Assembly: GCA_030789695.1 (NCBI GenBank) | Contig: CM061141.1 | Span: 280,123,871 to 280,187,870, forward strand | From: Scilla litardierei | Lineage: Eukaryota > Streptophyta > Magnoliopsida > Asparagales > Asparagaceae | DNA length: 64,000 bases | Reading direction: 5' to 3' | Shown here: piece by piece, positions 1 through 10,507 of the stretch | How positions within the stretch are numbered: the stretch's first letter is position 1 | Layout of the letters: each line of letters opens with the position of its first letter | Notes under the pieces: generated by a model | The model's input: only the letters and a program-made list of their open reading frames with translations | Databases searched by the model: none | What the model was told of the DNA's origin: nothing | Made by a program: the position numbers and the translations under genes

Positions 1-858
1 ACGTTAGCCAATTTGCCATTTATCTATGCAATTAAATACACATGAATTAATATTTTTCAAAAATAAATTCACGCAAAGTTAATAAACAGTCATGTGGAGA
101 TCGGCCAGATACCCTTAGAAATAAAATGTCCAAAAATGTCTGAATACAGTCCAAAAAATGAAATACAAAAAGAAATGAAAAATACAACTTGGAAACCCAT
201 TTTGGGTCCCAGCATAATACAGATTTCATCTCCGTCTTCAATTTGGCTGAGCTCCGGTCTTTGGCATTTTACATTATAAGCTCACTACAATATCTCTCAA
301 AACAGAAAAAGAAAGCGAGGAATATAAAAAGGTGTATCTCAAAATGGCCGATCACAAAACACAAGACTGAATTATTTACAACATCCACGCAGTTTATATA
401 TATGTTACAAGCAATATAAAAATCAACCACACAAACACACATTCATAAGATGTATATTCAGCATAGCAAGCATATTATATAAAAATTACGTTTAATAATT
501 TACTTGGACCACGGGGAAACGTCATTACCTGTTAGGTTAGGTAACTAACAACAGAGCGGTCTTAGGGTCCTAGTAATTATTAATACGTGAAGGAAAAAAT
601 TTAATTAATCCAATTTTTATATAATTTGCATGATGTTGAGATTAACATAATTGAACTAAATAATTAAAATCATGAACAAATCAACCTAATGTTTCCAAAA
701 ATAATCATTTTGATTTTTCCTAATTTTTACAGAATTTTCCAGGATTTTTCTGGATGTTTATGTTAAATTTAAGGAAATTATATAGTAAAAAATGATTATA
801 AATCCGATTGTAAGTATTTTTAAAAACTATTGGGCTTATGTGAGGGCTTCAGGCCCAA
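1..858. other. AT-rich flank, no recognised gene
   Basis: Left flank of element A. Only short open frames without recognisable domains are present on either strand. Removing element A and one copy of its target duplication joins this flank to the sequence at 24463 onward, so the two stretches were once contiguous. Both sides of the junction contain short GGGC/GCCC-type words of the kind seen in plant LTRs, so the ancestral site may itself be an older repeat. I cannot name it. Confidence 0.5.
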
Positions 859-1158
859 ACAGCTGATCACTCCATATTTTACACCTTTTTTCTGCTTGTT
901 TGCATGCCATTTAGATCGCACATATCATGTTTTTCACGATTATTTGACAATATTGCAATGCTTTTCTTGATTTCTTGTTTTTGTCGTATTTCAGGAGATT
1001 TGGAGCGATTTGGAGTGATTCTGAGATGTACCCACTCCGGAGTGTCACCCGTGACTCTTTTGAGGGGAATTCTGCGATTGGAGAGGAGTGGAAGAAGAAA
1101 GAACGTCGTAGGAGCGACGAGGGAGCAAAAATACGAAGATTGGGCATTTTCAGCATGT

Positions 1159-1617
1159 CACTCGGCCGAGTGAAGGAGTCACTCGGCCGACCATCGTCAG
1201 CCCGCTCGGCCGGCCAGATCGGACACGCAAAAGATAGAGTATCAGCGTGCACTCGGCCGACCATCGCCAGCCCACTCGGCCGACCACGGAGGCACCACTC
1301 GCCCGAGTGGCATCAAGACGACGGCAACCAAAATTCCCAACTTACTGTAATCCGTCAGTACAGCCCCGAGTTCCGACTCGGCCGAGTGAAGAAACCCCAT
1401 CGGCCGAATAGAAGAAAGTCACTCGGCCGAGTGACTCCCGAGGAGCCGACCCCCAAAAGTCCAGACTTACTGGAATCCGTCAGGGTTTGTCACTCGGCCG
1501 AATGACATTTGTCACTCGGCCGAGTGAGCCGCGCTGCCTGTAGCGTAAAGTGCGATTTTCAAGCTGCACAGGGGCAGTTTCGTCACAGTTTTTTGGGCGA
1601 TTTTGGGGGGTATTTAA
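1159..1617 (+). promoter_or_regulatory. U3 palindrome array and TATA box, element A 5' LTR
   Basis: Repeated perfect or near-perfect copies of CTCGGCCGAG, often embedded as ACTCGGCCGAGT, run from about 1161 to 1524. They are followed by TATTTAA at 1611-1617, flanked by GGGG and CCCC. The position just upstream of the TATA box suggests an enhancer or transcription-factor binding array. That role is inferred; the repeats and TATA-like box are seen directly. Confidence 0.7.
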
Positions 1618-2007
1618 CCCCAGTTTTTATCCTAGTTTAGGGAGCTTTTCTCATACTTTTGGCAGCCTTTTTAGAATACTTTTTAGGAGATTAGATTTAG
1701 TTCTTTTGGAGAGAGAGAAAAAGTGTTATTTTGTTGGATGCTATTGAATCTTCATTGGTTTGTCTCTCTTTCTATCAAAAATCTCATTTTTATTGATATA
1801 TTTTCCATTGCAATGAATTCTATTGATATTTCTATTGAATTCCCAATGATTTGCACTATGAATTGTGAGTAGTTTTATCGTCTTAGGGCGTAGGGATGAA
1901 CCCTACGAACCATATTTCTAATTTGTGATGAATTGGTGAAATTATTGCTAGAATTGATTAGGGTTAGTTTGGGATCGATTTAAAACGAATAGCTAGGGAT
2001 TCATACC

Positions 2008-2306
2008 GATTGGGATTTGCAAGAGATTTGATCCCAACTCGATAGGAAGCCCTAGAAATTCGAATTGGGTAACAATTGGGTTTCTCTGGAATCGATTTGC
2101 AAGAGATTGGACCGAAACTAGGGTTTTCGATTGCAATTCTATACCAATACCAGTTTGCAAGAGATTAGACGGGTAGGAACTATCCCAACCTAGGTCGTAG
2201 CTCGAGTTTGCACGAGAGTGGGCTCGAGATACGATTGAACGATGATGTTGTTCTTCACGCTAGCTTGCCTAGGTTAGGGTTTGCAAGAGATTGGACCCTA
2301 CCCTAG
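2008..2306 (+). repeat. Leader hairpin series, element A 5' LTR
   Basis: About five units in which the core TTTGCAAGAGATTGG (or TTTGCACGAGAGTGG) is flanked by complementary arms. Examples are ATTGGGA with TCCCAA near 2010, CTCGAG with CTCGAG near 2205-2230, and TAGGG with CCCTA near 2277-2300. Some units here are decayed. The position downstream of the TATA box places them in the 5' leader of the genomic RNA. Confidence 0.75.
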
Positions 2307-2677
2307 GTTTGCTATAGACCGGCAATAGCGCGAGAGCGTGAGCTTGGTTCTACATTTAGTTGCAACTAGTTCACCTGAATTTCATGTCTAGCAATTGTGA
2401 AACCTACGAATCACAATGACGAGATACGGTTTGTAGCGGGGATTCCCTATCCCTAGGCGTTTTTATTAATTTGATATTTTCTTTATACGATTGAACGACT
2501 GTGACCTCTTTATTGCGAATATTTCTCGACTGTTCTTATAGCCAGGTGAATTGAAGAAGACACCATCATTTGCCCTCCTCGTGTTCGATACCCGCTCGCC
2601 GCTACACCGTGCGCTTGCGGTAAGACTAGCGAGTCCCCCGCCCCGGGTGTGTGTTCGGGGCGGGCGATCAAGTTTTT

Positions 2678-2694
2678 TGGCGCCGTTGCCGGGG
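2678..2694 (+). other. Primer-binding site (tRNA-Asp type), element A
   Basis: TGGCGCCGTTGCCGGGG, eight bases after the LTR end, is complementary to the 3' end of plant tRNA-Asp including CCA. It would prime minus-strand DNA synthesis. The same site is used by B, C and, diverged, E. It is typical of the Athila/Tat branch. Confidence 0.9.
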
Positions 2695-2809
2695 AGGCGA
2701 TAGTGTTTGATTCTACCTACCTATCTATTTTTCTTTTTGTTTTATTATTTCTATTTTTTTAACCTTCCCTTGTGCTAACTATTTCTTTGAAACTCTGTTT
2801 TTTCCTTGC

Positions 2810-3327
2810 ATGTACACGAGATCCACAGCGGACCCCGAAGAAATACTATACGATCCGGAGATTGATCGTACATTGAGGAGGATCAGAGCGGAGAGGAGAC
2901 TCGATACGGAAGGGAATTTTATGACCCATCCCGAGACACCCGAAGAATTGGCGGCATGAATGGCGAGGATCATTTCCATTAGAGATAGGCTTCGGCCTAA
3001 GACTTCCTCCACGACCTCGTCCATAGCTATGCCGGAGTTGGCGGCCGACAAAAATTTCGAGTTGAAGACTGGGTTGGTAGTTCTGATGCAGCAAGACCCT
3101 TTTCATGGGAATTCCCATGAAAACCCTCATTACCACATCCAGCTCTTTTTATCAAAATGTGCCACCTTCCAAATGCCGGGCGTCTCCATAGATGCTATCA
3201 GACTGCGCCTCTTCCCCGTCACACTCAAGGACAAAGCCTTATATTGGTTGAGGACGTAGGCTGAAGGAATCTTCACCACTTGGGATGAATTGGCGAGTGC
3301 CTTCGTCGACAAATTTTACCCGCCCTC
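2810..3327 (+). pseudogene. gag-protease of element A, 5' part (broken)
   Basis: The first part of ORF1, from the ATG at 2810 to the insertion point of element B. It is closely related to residues 3-175 of the intact B protein, including the start of the plant retrotransposon gag domain. In-frame stops occur at 2957-2959 (TGA) and 3257-3259 (TAG, where B has CAG). The frame runs into the B insertion at 3327 and continues at 15259 without a shift once the duplicated CCCTC is discounted. Gag would form the virus-like particle; this copy cannot be translated through. Confidence 0.88.
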
Positions 3328-5144
3328 TGGTCGCTCCGGGACGTGACCCAAAAGAACGGTTGTAGTTTTACCGCAAGTGCACGGTGTAGCAGCGAGCGAG
3401 ATATCGAACACAGGGAGGACGAATGACTGTGCTTGCTCCGATCAACCTGGCTATTTAGGAAGAGAATTTTGCCTTTGGCGATCCTGTCACAATCGTCAGA
3501 CAAATGTGCGAAATATCAAATCAAATAAAGAACGTCTAGGGAATGGGGAATCCCCGCTACACACCATACTTCATAAATGTGGTTCATCGGTATCAAAATT
3601 GCTAGAATGTGAATTCGGATGAACTAGTTGCAACTGAATGTAGAACCAAGCTCACGCTCTCGCGCTGTTGCCGGTCTATAGCTATCCTAGGGTCTGGTCC
3701 AATCTCTTGCAAACCCTACCCTAGGGAAGCTAGCATTAGGATCAACATCATTGTCCAATCGCGCACCGAGCCCAATCTCTTGCAAACTCAGTCCACGATC
3801 TAGATTAGGATAGTTCCTACCCGTCCAATCTCTTGTAAACGGGTATCGGTATAGAATAGCAACCGGGAATCCTAGTATCGGTCCAATCTCTTGCAAACCG
3901 ATACTTCGAAAAATCCGACTCCAACCCAATTCGGATTTCTAGGGCTTCCTATCAAATTGGGATCCAATCTCTTGCAAATCCCAATTGATATGAATACCTA
4001 GCAATCCGTAGTAAATTGATCCCAATCTAATCCCTAATAACAATTCTAGCATAATTTCTACCAATTCATCATAAATATGAAAACGGGCTTGTAGGGTTCA
4101 TCCCCACGCCCCAAGACGTGGAGACTACTCACAAATCATAGCGAGATCACAAAAATAATCGTTGAGATAAGCAATAGAATTCATCACAACAATGATATAA
4201 ACAATAAAAATAGAATTTTTAAGGAAAAGAGATGCAAACCAATGTAGTTCTTCAATTAATCCAACAAAAATCCAAGTTTTGCTCCTTCTCCAATCACAAG
4301 AATAAAGCTAAAAAAAACTAATCTAAAAAGCTGCAAAAAATCTAAGAGAGAGCTCTCCAACTAGGGTAAAAACAGGGCTTAAATAGCCCCAAAAATCGTC
4401 CAAAAATCGTGACCAAAATACCCCTGCACAGCCTGTTTTCCGCAGTTTTCGCTACAGGCAGCGCATCGCACTCGGCCGAGTGACAAAAGTCGCTCGGCCG
4501 AGTGAAAACCCTGCAATTTTCCAGTAAGTCGGGGTTTTCAGGGGTCTTTAGTTCGGGGGCGGCTCGGCTGAGTGAGTTGTCGTCATTCGGCCGATGACTT
4601 CACTGCACTCGGGCGGACGGGATTTACCACTCGGCCGAGTGGGTCTTCTGAAGTTCAGGCAGCCGAAAAACAGTAACTTCGATGTTTTGGAAGGGCTTCG
4701 TCTGGGCGCCACTCGGGCGGACGTGGTATCGTCACTCGGCCGATGTGGTCTTCTGTGCTCGGCCGAGTGCACATGTAACTCGTGTCTGAACTGGTCGGCC
4801 GAGCAGTGTCTCGCTGGTCGGCCGAGTGGCTCCTCCACTCGGCCGAGTGGGACACAAAGAATGCCCAATCTGCTTGTTTTGGCCTCCTCGTCGCTCCTGC
4901 GACGTCCATTCTTCTTCCGCTCCTCTCCAACAGCAAAATATCCCTCGGGGAGGTCGTCGGTGGCCGTGTAGAGTAAGCGCGTCTCGAGATCACTCCTAAT
5001 CGCGCCAAATCACCTGAAATGCGACAAAAACAACAAATCGTGAAAAGCATCACAAAATCGTCGATATATCGTGAAAAACATGATTTGGGCGATCTAAATG
5101 GCATGCAAATATGCGGAAAAAAGGTGTAAAATAAGGAGTGATCA
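3328..5144 (-). repeat. 3' LTR of element B
   Basis: This is the 3' LTR in the sense of the minus-strand element. On the plus strand it begins TGGTCGCTCC and ends GGAGTGATCA. It contains the hairpin series at about 3690-3990 and the palindrome array at about 4465-4850, both in reverse orientation. Bounded on the right by the purine tract. Confidence 0.94.
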
Positions 5145-5157
5145 AAATCCCCCAAGC
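5145..5157 (-). other. Polypurine tract, element B
   Basis: On the minus strand this reads CAAGCTTGGGGGATTT directly before the 3' LTR. It is the expected primer for plus-strand DNA synthesis. Upstream of it lies a conserved small hairpin with a GAGGAC loop. Confidence 0.8.
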
Positions 5158-7101
5158 TTGCCTCTTACTCGTCCTCGAGGAAGATAAGTAAAAGGCGAAC
5201 CCGGTCGATTTGGGAAACGAAAACTGCGAAAAATGAAAAAATGAAAAACGAAGAAGAATGAAAACAAAATGAAAGTAAAGAAGAAAGAAAGAAAGAAGCG
5301 AAGAGGTAGGATGCTAGATCATTTTCTCAGGACGTGGGTTTCACTCACTCTTATAGCATGCACCGAATGAGAAATACATGTCAAAGAATTTTATTTTGAT
5401 ATCATAGTATAATAGTGCAAATAGAAATAGAAAACCCACGAAAAACGATATAATCATGAAAAACGGAATAATTTTAAAATTAACGTCGTCTGAATCATTT
5501 AAAGCGGTATACAAATCACGGATCACACACTTTTCAATTGAACGCTTTCTATCTGGAGTATAAGAGTATCACACTATAGAATAGAGAGAATAGAAAAGTA
5601 TGGATTTCATGAAATGAACGCTAGGCTTAGATTTCTGGATTTCGTAAAACTAAAATAATCTCACCGAGTATAGAATAATACTTAGCCTAGGTTGTCGTGC
5701 AATGTCAAGTAGTCACTCTCTCACACATCAATGGATCCCCTCCCCCAAGCTTATCTATAAGCGTGGTGGCATAAAAAAGTATTTACATCCCCATTTTTAT
5801 ATATAGCTCCAAAAGCAACGAAAAGAAAGAAGAAAGAAAGAAAGTGAGATGGGATCTTTTATTGAGGATTTTTCCTCTTTTTTTTCTTTTGTTTTTTTTT
5901 GGTTTTTTTTTCTTTGCAATAAGCAATATATACACAACGATCCCAACTCAGAGAGAGATAATGATGTACAAGAATGTTTTTCTCTCTTTTTTTTAGAATA
6001 AGAGATTTGGAGCTAGGAATTAATAGCGGGGGAAATGCCATAAAATAGAATCACTAAGGGGAGATTCACCAATGATTTTAAAAGTAGAGAAATGATGTTC
6101 AAGATTTGTGGAGAAAGAAATAAATATAACTCTCGGTTCACTCTATAAGACATGCACGACAACTTCAGCAGGGTAATCTAATCTACTCAGTTTCGATCAC
6201 AAAAAAAAAGCTAACTAATCCAGATTTATCATAGCTAACATCATTCAATCATCCTGAAGTGAAGTGTACAATTCATGCATATAGAAGTGATATAGGAAAA
6301 GAAAGTCAGTACTCCAGATATAAGCATTCAATGCGTGAATCTTGGTGTGTTTTCTGTGATAGCATACATATGAATATTCAGACTCAGCTAATAATAAAAT
6401 TTCATCCATTTTCATGCGGAAAAAGGTGTGGGTTACTATTCTAAATGCAAAGCAAGTCATAGCATCTGATATCTGAAATAAAACCTAAGACATGACAAAT
6501 ATAGCATGCATATAGAATAAGCTAAATCCAACGTCATCATCATCACAGAAAAGTCATCTCTAGCATGAGATGAAAAAGAAAGAAATAAAGATAAAGGGAA
6601 AATAGAAACTATGCAATGCGGCACACAGGAAAATAAGAAAAACGTGATGCATGGCAAAATAAAAAAAAAGTGATGAAAAATAAGTGCAAAAGCGAAAAAA
6701 TGGTGTGAAAAACTAAAAATAAAGGTGGCAAATCAAAAGAGAACGTGAGAACTCACTCCCCAAAGCTAAATGGCACAGTGTCCTCAATGTGCAAAGTGTG
6801 GCACACCGAGAGACAAGCGATGTGTGGGGATGATGAGGATGCATGCATGGAAAAATGAAAAGAAAAAGGTAAAATAAAGAAATGAAAATATGATGCGGAC
6901 ATGATGCATGCACAGATAGGAGCGATACATAGATATAAGTGTCACCAAAAACTCTACCTCTCTCTCAAAATAGATATAAAAAGATATGAACAAAAAGAGA
7001 ATACCATAATAAGTGAGGGGAGGGGGTGGACAAAAAGTGCAACAGGACCCAGCAGAAACGGGCAGCACAACGGCAAGAATAAATCAAGGCATCAAGGGTG
7101 C
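5158..7101 (-). other. 3' untranslated region of element B
   Basis: About 1.9 kb between ORF2 and the purine tract with no credible gene. It aligns by eye with the corresponding stretches of C (46296-48242) and A (20734-22637). It holds two further purine-tract-like motifs (reverse complement of AGCTTGGGGGAG) near 5735-5750 and 6755-6772. The second has a conserved hairpin with loop GAGGAC beside it (6779-6798). Pyrimidine runs account for the short open frames here. Confidence 0.7.
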
Positions 7102-9285
7102 CTAAGAAGGTGGTGCTGCGCCGTCTCCGTCCTGAGGTAGAGGTGGTGGTGGTGGTGGTGTAGGCTGCTGAGCTGGGGTGGGCGTGGAAGTGGAAGCAGG
7201 TCGTGTGTGTGTGGAAGTGTGGGCGGGAACCTGCTGGGTGGGTGGGGGTACGCGCGGGAGACGCTCCAAGACCTGTGTGAGACAGTAATGGATCTGGGGG
7301 ATCAGCTCGAAGCGTCCAGCCATCGCAGAGACGGTGGAGGACAGGGTCCTAAGGTCACCTCTAAGACCACTCACCGCCAACTCAAGAGCACGTATGCTCT
7401 GCAGTACAGTGTCGGGCGGGGGTGGTGCAGAGGGACGCACCGGTCTAGGCTGTGCAGGGCGAGGCTGGCGTACGCGAGTGGAGTATGTAACGGGCTCAGC
7501 AGGGAAGGGGACAAAAGGTGTCGTGCCTGCAAATGTGGGCCTGGCCTCAGTGTGAGGCCAGGACACGCGGTGAGAAGTGGAGGCAGCGACAGCGAAAGAA
7601 GAGTGCAAAAGTGGCTGCGAGGCGGCTAGAGAGGTCAGTGGCACAGAAGTGTGGACAGACGCCACGACACTCTCAGAAAATACAGCAGGGGTGGAGACAG
7701 AGGTAACTACCGCTGGGGCGGAAGTGTGTGGACCAAAAGGCGCAACCCTAGCAGAGATCATGCTAGCCATGGTCTCCACGACCGCGGCAAACGAGGGCTC
7801 TCCACTCTCAACAAAGGTCGGCGGGCGCTCGGGGAGTGCGGAGCAAAGTGGCACGACGGACAGAGGGCCAGTGGTGGTGGGAGTGGTGGTGACAGCCTCG
7901 GAAGTGGTGGAAGTAGTGGGCTCAGCTGAGGTGCTCGTGACACTGACAGAAGTGGGGACAGAGGTGTCAAGAGTGGCAGAAACATCAGGAATAGGCTGAG
8001 GGGCCACTGGGTCAACAGGGTCGGCAGCAGGCTCGGCAGGGTGTGCAGCAGGGTCTGCGGGGGCAGCCTGGGCAGCGTGGGCCTGCTCGGCCTCCTCGGC
8101 CTCGAGCACGTAGGCAGCGGGGATGAGAACATCCATCGCAGGGAGCCAGTCGACGTGGGCTGGTGCAATCTGAGTCCGAGCAGGGCTCGGGAGAATCATG
8201 TAGTCGGCACCGTAAGGGCCGTGCAACCAGACCCAGTGACGCTCACCATGCGGACGAAGAATCTTCATCCGGGCCATAACGTCTATCGACAGAGAAGTGG
8301 GGCCCGGGACGCGTCGCAAGTCGTCAGGTAGGTCCTCGCCGGTCATCATGGTAAGCAAGGTGATCAGACCGCCGCAGCATATCGGTGAGCGAGCGCCCAC
8401 CGATACAATGATGCGGTCTAAAAACCAAGCCGCAATGTCGATCACGACGGCGGGGACAAGCTCGTCTCCATCCCTAGATAGGGCTCTGGGACGTGTCATC
8501 ACATAGAGCATGTAGAGCTCTGGCGTAGACATCGTGCCTGGCTCATATCTGGCCAAGAAGGTGGTCGCCATGAGGCGCTGGGCTATGCGGAGGCAGGGGT
8601 GGACAATGGCCGAGGCCTTGGCCCTACTAGGGTCAAAGGCAGCGTGGTGACCCGTAATCCGGGCCCAGAAGGCACCGGCGTCAAAGGAAGGTGGGGGGAT
8701 ATGGGTAGGACCGTAACCGCGATCGGCACCGGGGACAGCGGGCCACGAGAAGAATGCTCTCATCATATCGAGAGTGACCTGGCACTCTCGATCCATGAAC
8801 CGGAATGAGCATCCCTCATCGGTCCGGGCGATCGAACTCAAAACCTCAAGTGTCGGGCGGGTAAAAGTATCCGTCGACACCTGCAGAAAATCTCGCCAGC
8901 CCACGTTGTCGTACAACGTGAGCATCCCCTCTAGTACCCCCAGGCGTCCTAGGTCAGCGAGGTGTGCAAACCTGGAGGGTACGATCGAGCGCTGGGAGAT
9001 ACGCTCGAAGACGGCGCGGTGTGCGTCGTCTCGGAACGTAATCCCGAGCGGCCCGACCAGTGGAGCCGGTGGTGGTGGCTGTGGGTCGGCAGGGAGAGGC
9101 TGTGCGGGCTGTGGGTGCACTGCAGGCTGTGCGGGGTGTGCGGGGCCTGCAGGCTGTACTGGGTGTGCGGGGTGTGTGGGGGACGGTGGAGGAGAGTCCT
9201 CCAACTTGTGGGAGGGGCCGGCATCATCCGACCGCTTCCGCTTGGCGGAAGCTCTCTTCGACCGCGGCCGTGTCCGGGGCGGCAT
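7102..9285 (-). CDS. ORF2 of element B, ATHILA ORF-1-like protein of unknown function
   Basis: An uninterrupted 727-codon frame in the position where Athila elements carry their third (env-like) gene. Residues about 1-70 are basic then Pro/Ala-rich. Residues about 80-350 form a conserved globular region (motifs LGVLEGML, NVGWRDFL, LEVLSSIAR, GTMSTPELYML, HWVWLHGP) that resembles the plant ATHILA ORF-1 family from memory. Residues 370-725 are Ala/Pro/Ser/Thr-rich, ending in a proline run. I see no signal peptide or clear membrane segment, so an envelope role is not supported. Homologous genes occur in A, C and E at the same place, with stops or deletions. It probably has its own promoter in the upstream intergenic region. 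Function unknown; particle, RNA or nuclear roles are all possible. Confidence 0.8.
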   Translation of the reverse strand: MPPRTRPRSKRASAKRKRSDDAGPSHKLEDSPPPSPTHPAHPVQPAGPAHPAQPAVHPQPAQPLPADPQPPPPAPLVGPLGITFRDDAHRAVFERISQRSIVPSRFAHLADLGRLGVLEGMLTLYDNVGWRDFLQVSTDTFTRPTLEVLSSIARTDEGCSFRFMDRECQVTLDMMRAFFSWPAVPGADRGYGPTHIPPPSFDAGAFWARITGHHAAFDPSRAKASAIVHPCLRIAQRLMATTFLARYEPGTMSTPELYMLYVMTRPRALSRDGDELVPAVVIDIAAWFLDRIIVSVGARSPICCGGLITLLTMMTGEDLPDDLRRVPGPTSLSIDVMARMKILRPHGERHWVWLHGPYGADYMILPSPARTQIAPAHVDWLPAMDVLIPAAYVLEAEEAEQAHAAQAAPADPAAHPAEPAADPVDPVAPQPIPDVSATLDTSVPTSVSVTSTSAEPTTSTTSEAVTTTPTTTGPLSVVPLCSALPERPPTFVESGEPSFAAVVETMASMISARVAPFGPHTSAPAVVTSVSTPAVFSESVVASVHTSVPLTSLAASQPLLHSSFAVAASTSHRVSWPHTEARPTFAGTTPFVPFPAEPVTYSTRVRQPRPAQPRPVRPSAPPPPDTVLQSIRALELAVSGLRGDLRTLSSTVSAMAGRFELIPQIHYCLTQVLERLPRVPPPTQQVPAHTSTHTRPASTSTPTPAQQPTPPPPPPLPQDGDGAAPPS

Positions 9286-10507
9286 ATCGGCCCCGAGCGC
9301 GCCGAAAAGTGAAAAAAAAATGCGGTGCGTGTAAAAGAGTGGAAAGAGTGTACCCCGACACGTCGCGAGTGCTAAGCAGTGGAAGCGTGTGAAGTCAGCG
9401 CCTCCGCGAAGTCCGGATCAGCCCGTAGAAGCTCCCCTGGGCTCCCCTAAGCTCCAAAAAGCAACCTGCGCATGAAACGGCGATTTCAGCGGGTAATATT
9501 CAAAATGTATGGAGTATTAGGGGTATAATAGATAGATATAAGAATTGATTTGGGTTAGGGGTTCGATTAATACACGGATCCTCGAAAAATACACAAAAAG
9601 AGGCGAAAATAGGCGGAATAGGGGTACCGGAGGTGACCGGAGGCACGGCCGCCGGCGGCGACTCGGGCGAGGCGACGGGGGTGTTCGGCCGGCGGTGGCG
9701 GGCCGAGCGGCAGCGTGGCAGCGGTGGTCGGGCGAGTGGGGGTGCGATCGAGCGAGGATCGGGCGAGGGAGCTGAAGGGGCGCGGGCTCGTTGGGGATTT
9801 TTGCGATTTCGAAAAATGCGCCCCCCCTCGCCCTTTATATAAAAAAGTTACGACTCGGCCGAGTGACATGGTCACTCGGCCGAGCGAGGCCAATGAAAAT
9901 TTCCTCCCCGCTATCGCTTCGGCCGAGTGGCTTTGCCAGCCTCGGCCGAGTGGAGTAAGTCCATTCGGCCGAGTGACTCAAGCTACTCAGCATGACTCGC
10001 CCTAGGAGGGTATCCGTGTCACTCTGCCGAGTGAATATATATACTCGGCCGAGTAGCAGTTATATCGAAATCAAGAAAATAAACAGAGAGTTGGGTACAG
10101 CAGACTTCCCTCGTTCGTGAGCGGCTCGGCCGGACGAACTTGTGTACTCGGCCGAGTGACTAGTATACTCGGCCGAGTGAGCCGTGTGTTCTGCTGTTTG
10201 TCTTCGTTTTGGCTCTAAACTCCGTCTTTCTTCCTCCAGTCGATTTCATCTTCCTCCTAAGCGTCGAGCGCCTTCTTGGGGCGCTCCTCGTCGACTCGTT
10301 CCTCCTCCTCATGATGGATCTACCTATCTCCTCTCCTGTCAAGAAAAATAGGACCCGTTATCACAAAATTTTTGGGCGAACGACTCAAAACACTAAAAAT
10401 TTCTAAAACGAAAATAAAGAAAAAGTAAAAATAAAGCAAAAACCGTCGGGTTGCCTCCCGACAAGCGCTCGTTTAAGGTCGTGAGCTCGACCCCCTATAA
10501 TTTTCAA
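9286..10507 (-). promoter_or_regulatory. ORF1-ORF2 intergenic region of element B with palindrome array and TATA-like box
   Basis: Minus-strand order from ORF1: conserved stem-loops at the ORF1 stop and just after it (about 10450-10560), a cluster of CTCGGCCGAG copies (about 9855-10180), a TATATAAA-like box at about 9834-9843, a GC-rich leader, then a conserved GCGCAG-G splice-acceptor-like site near 9470 before ORF2. This repeats the LTR layout of palindromes upstream of TATA. It suggests a subgenomic promoter for ORF2, possibly with a spliced leader. Confidence 0.6.

Larger units (their letters stand above)
864..2670 (+). repeat. 5' LTR of element A
   Basis: About 1807 bp, starting TGATCACTCC and ending GGCGATCA, directly followed by the primer-binding site. 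U3 carries the CTCGGCCGAG palindrome array and a TATTTAA box. The transcribed part carries the TTTGCAAGAGATTGG hairpin series. The near-identical partner is 22653-24457. Open frames across this LTR, for example 975-1505, are by-products of the GC-rich palindromes and not genes. Confidence 0.95.

Noticed and set aside
975..1505. Long open frames over the LTR U3 regions (also 4548-5155, 14657-15297, 22764-23138, 37599-38101 and 48350-48852)
   Set aside because: They read the CTCGGCCGAG palindromes as repeating LGRV, HSAEW and TRPS words in several frames on both strands. No domain; by-products of composition.
1990..2310. CRISPR-like pattern: TTTGCAAGAGATTGG repeated at about 60-100 bp intervals
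   Set aside because: Spacing and flanks are irregular, the flanks pair with each other, and the repeats lie in plant LTRs in the transcribed leader. They are hairpins, not repeats and spacers.
7102..9285. ORF2 as an envelope glycoprotein
   Set aside because: It occupies the env position, but I see no signal peptide, membrane anchor or cysteine pattern, and it resembles the ATHILA ORF-1 family instead.
7207..9392. Plus-strand open frames opposite ORF2 of element B (and minus-strand ones at 44290-46106)
   Set aside because: Gly/Arg/Cys-rich antisense shadows of the proline/alanine-rich ORF2, lacking any recognisable domain.
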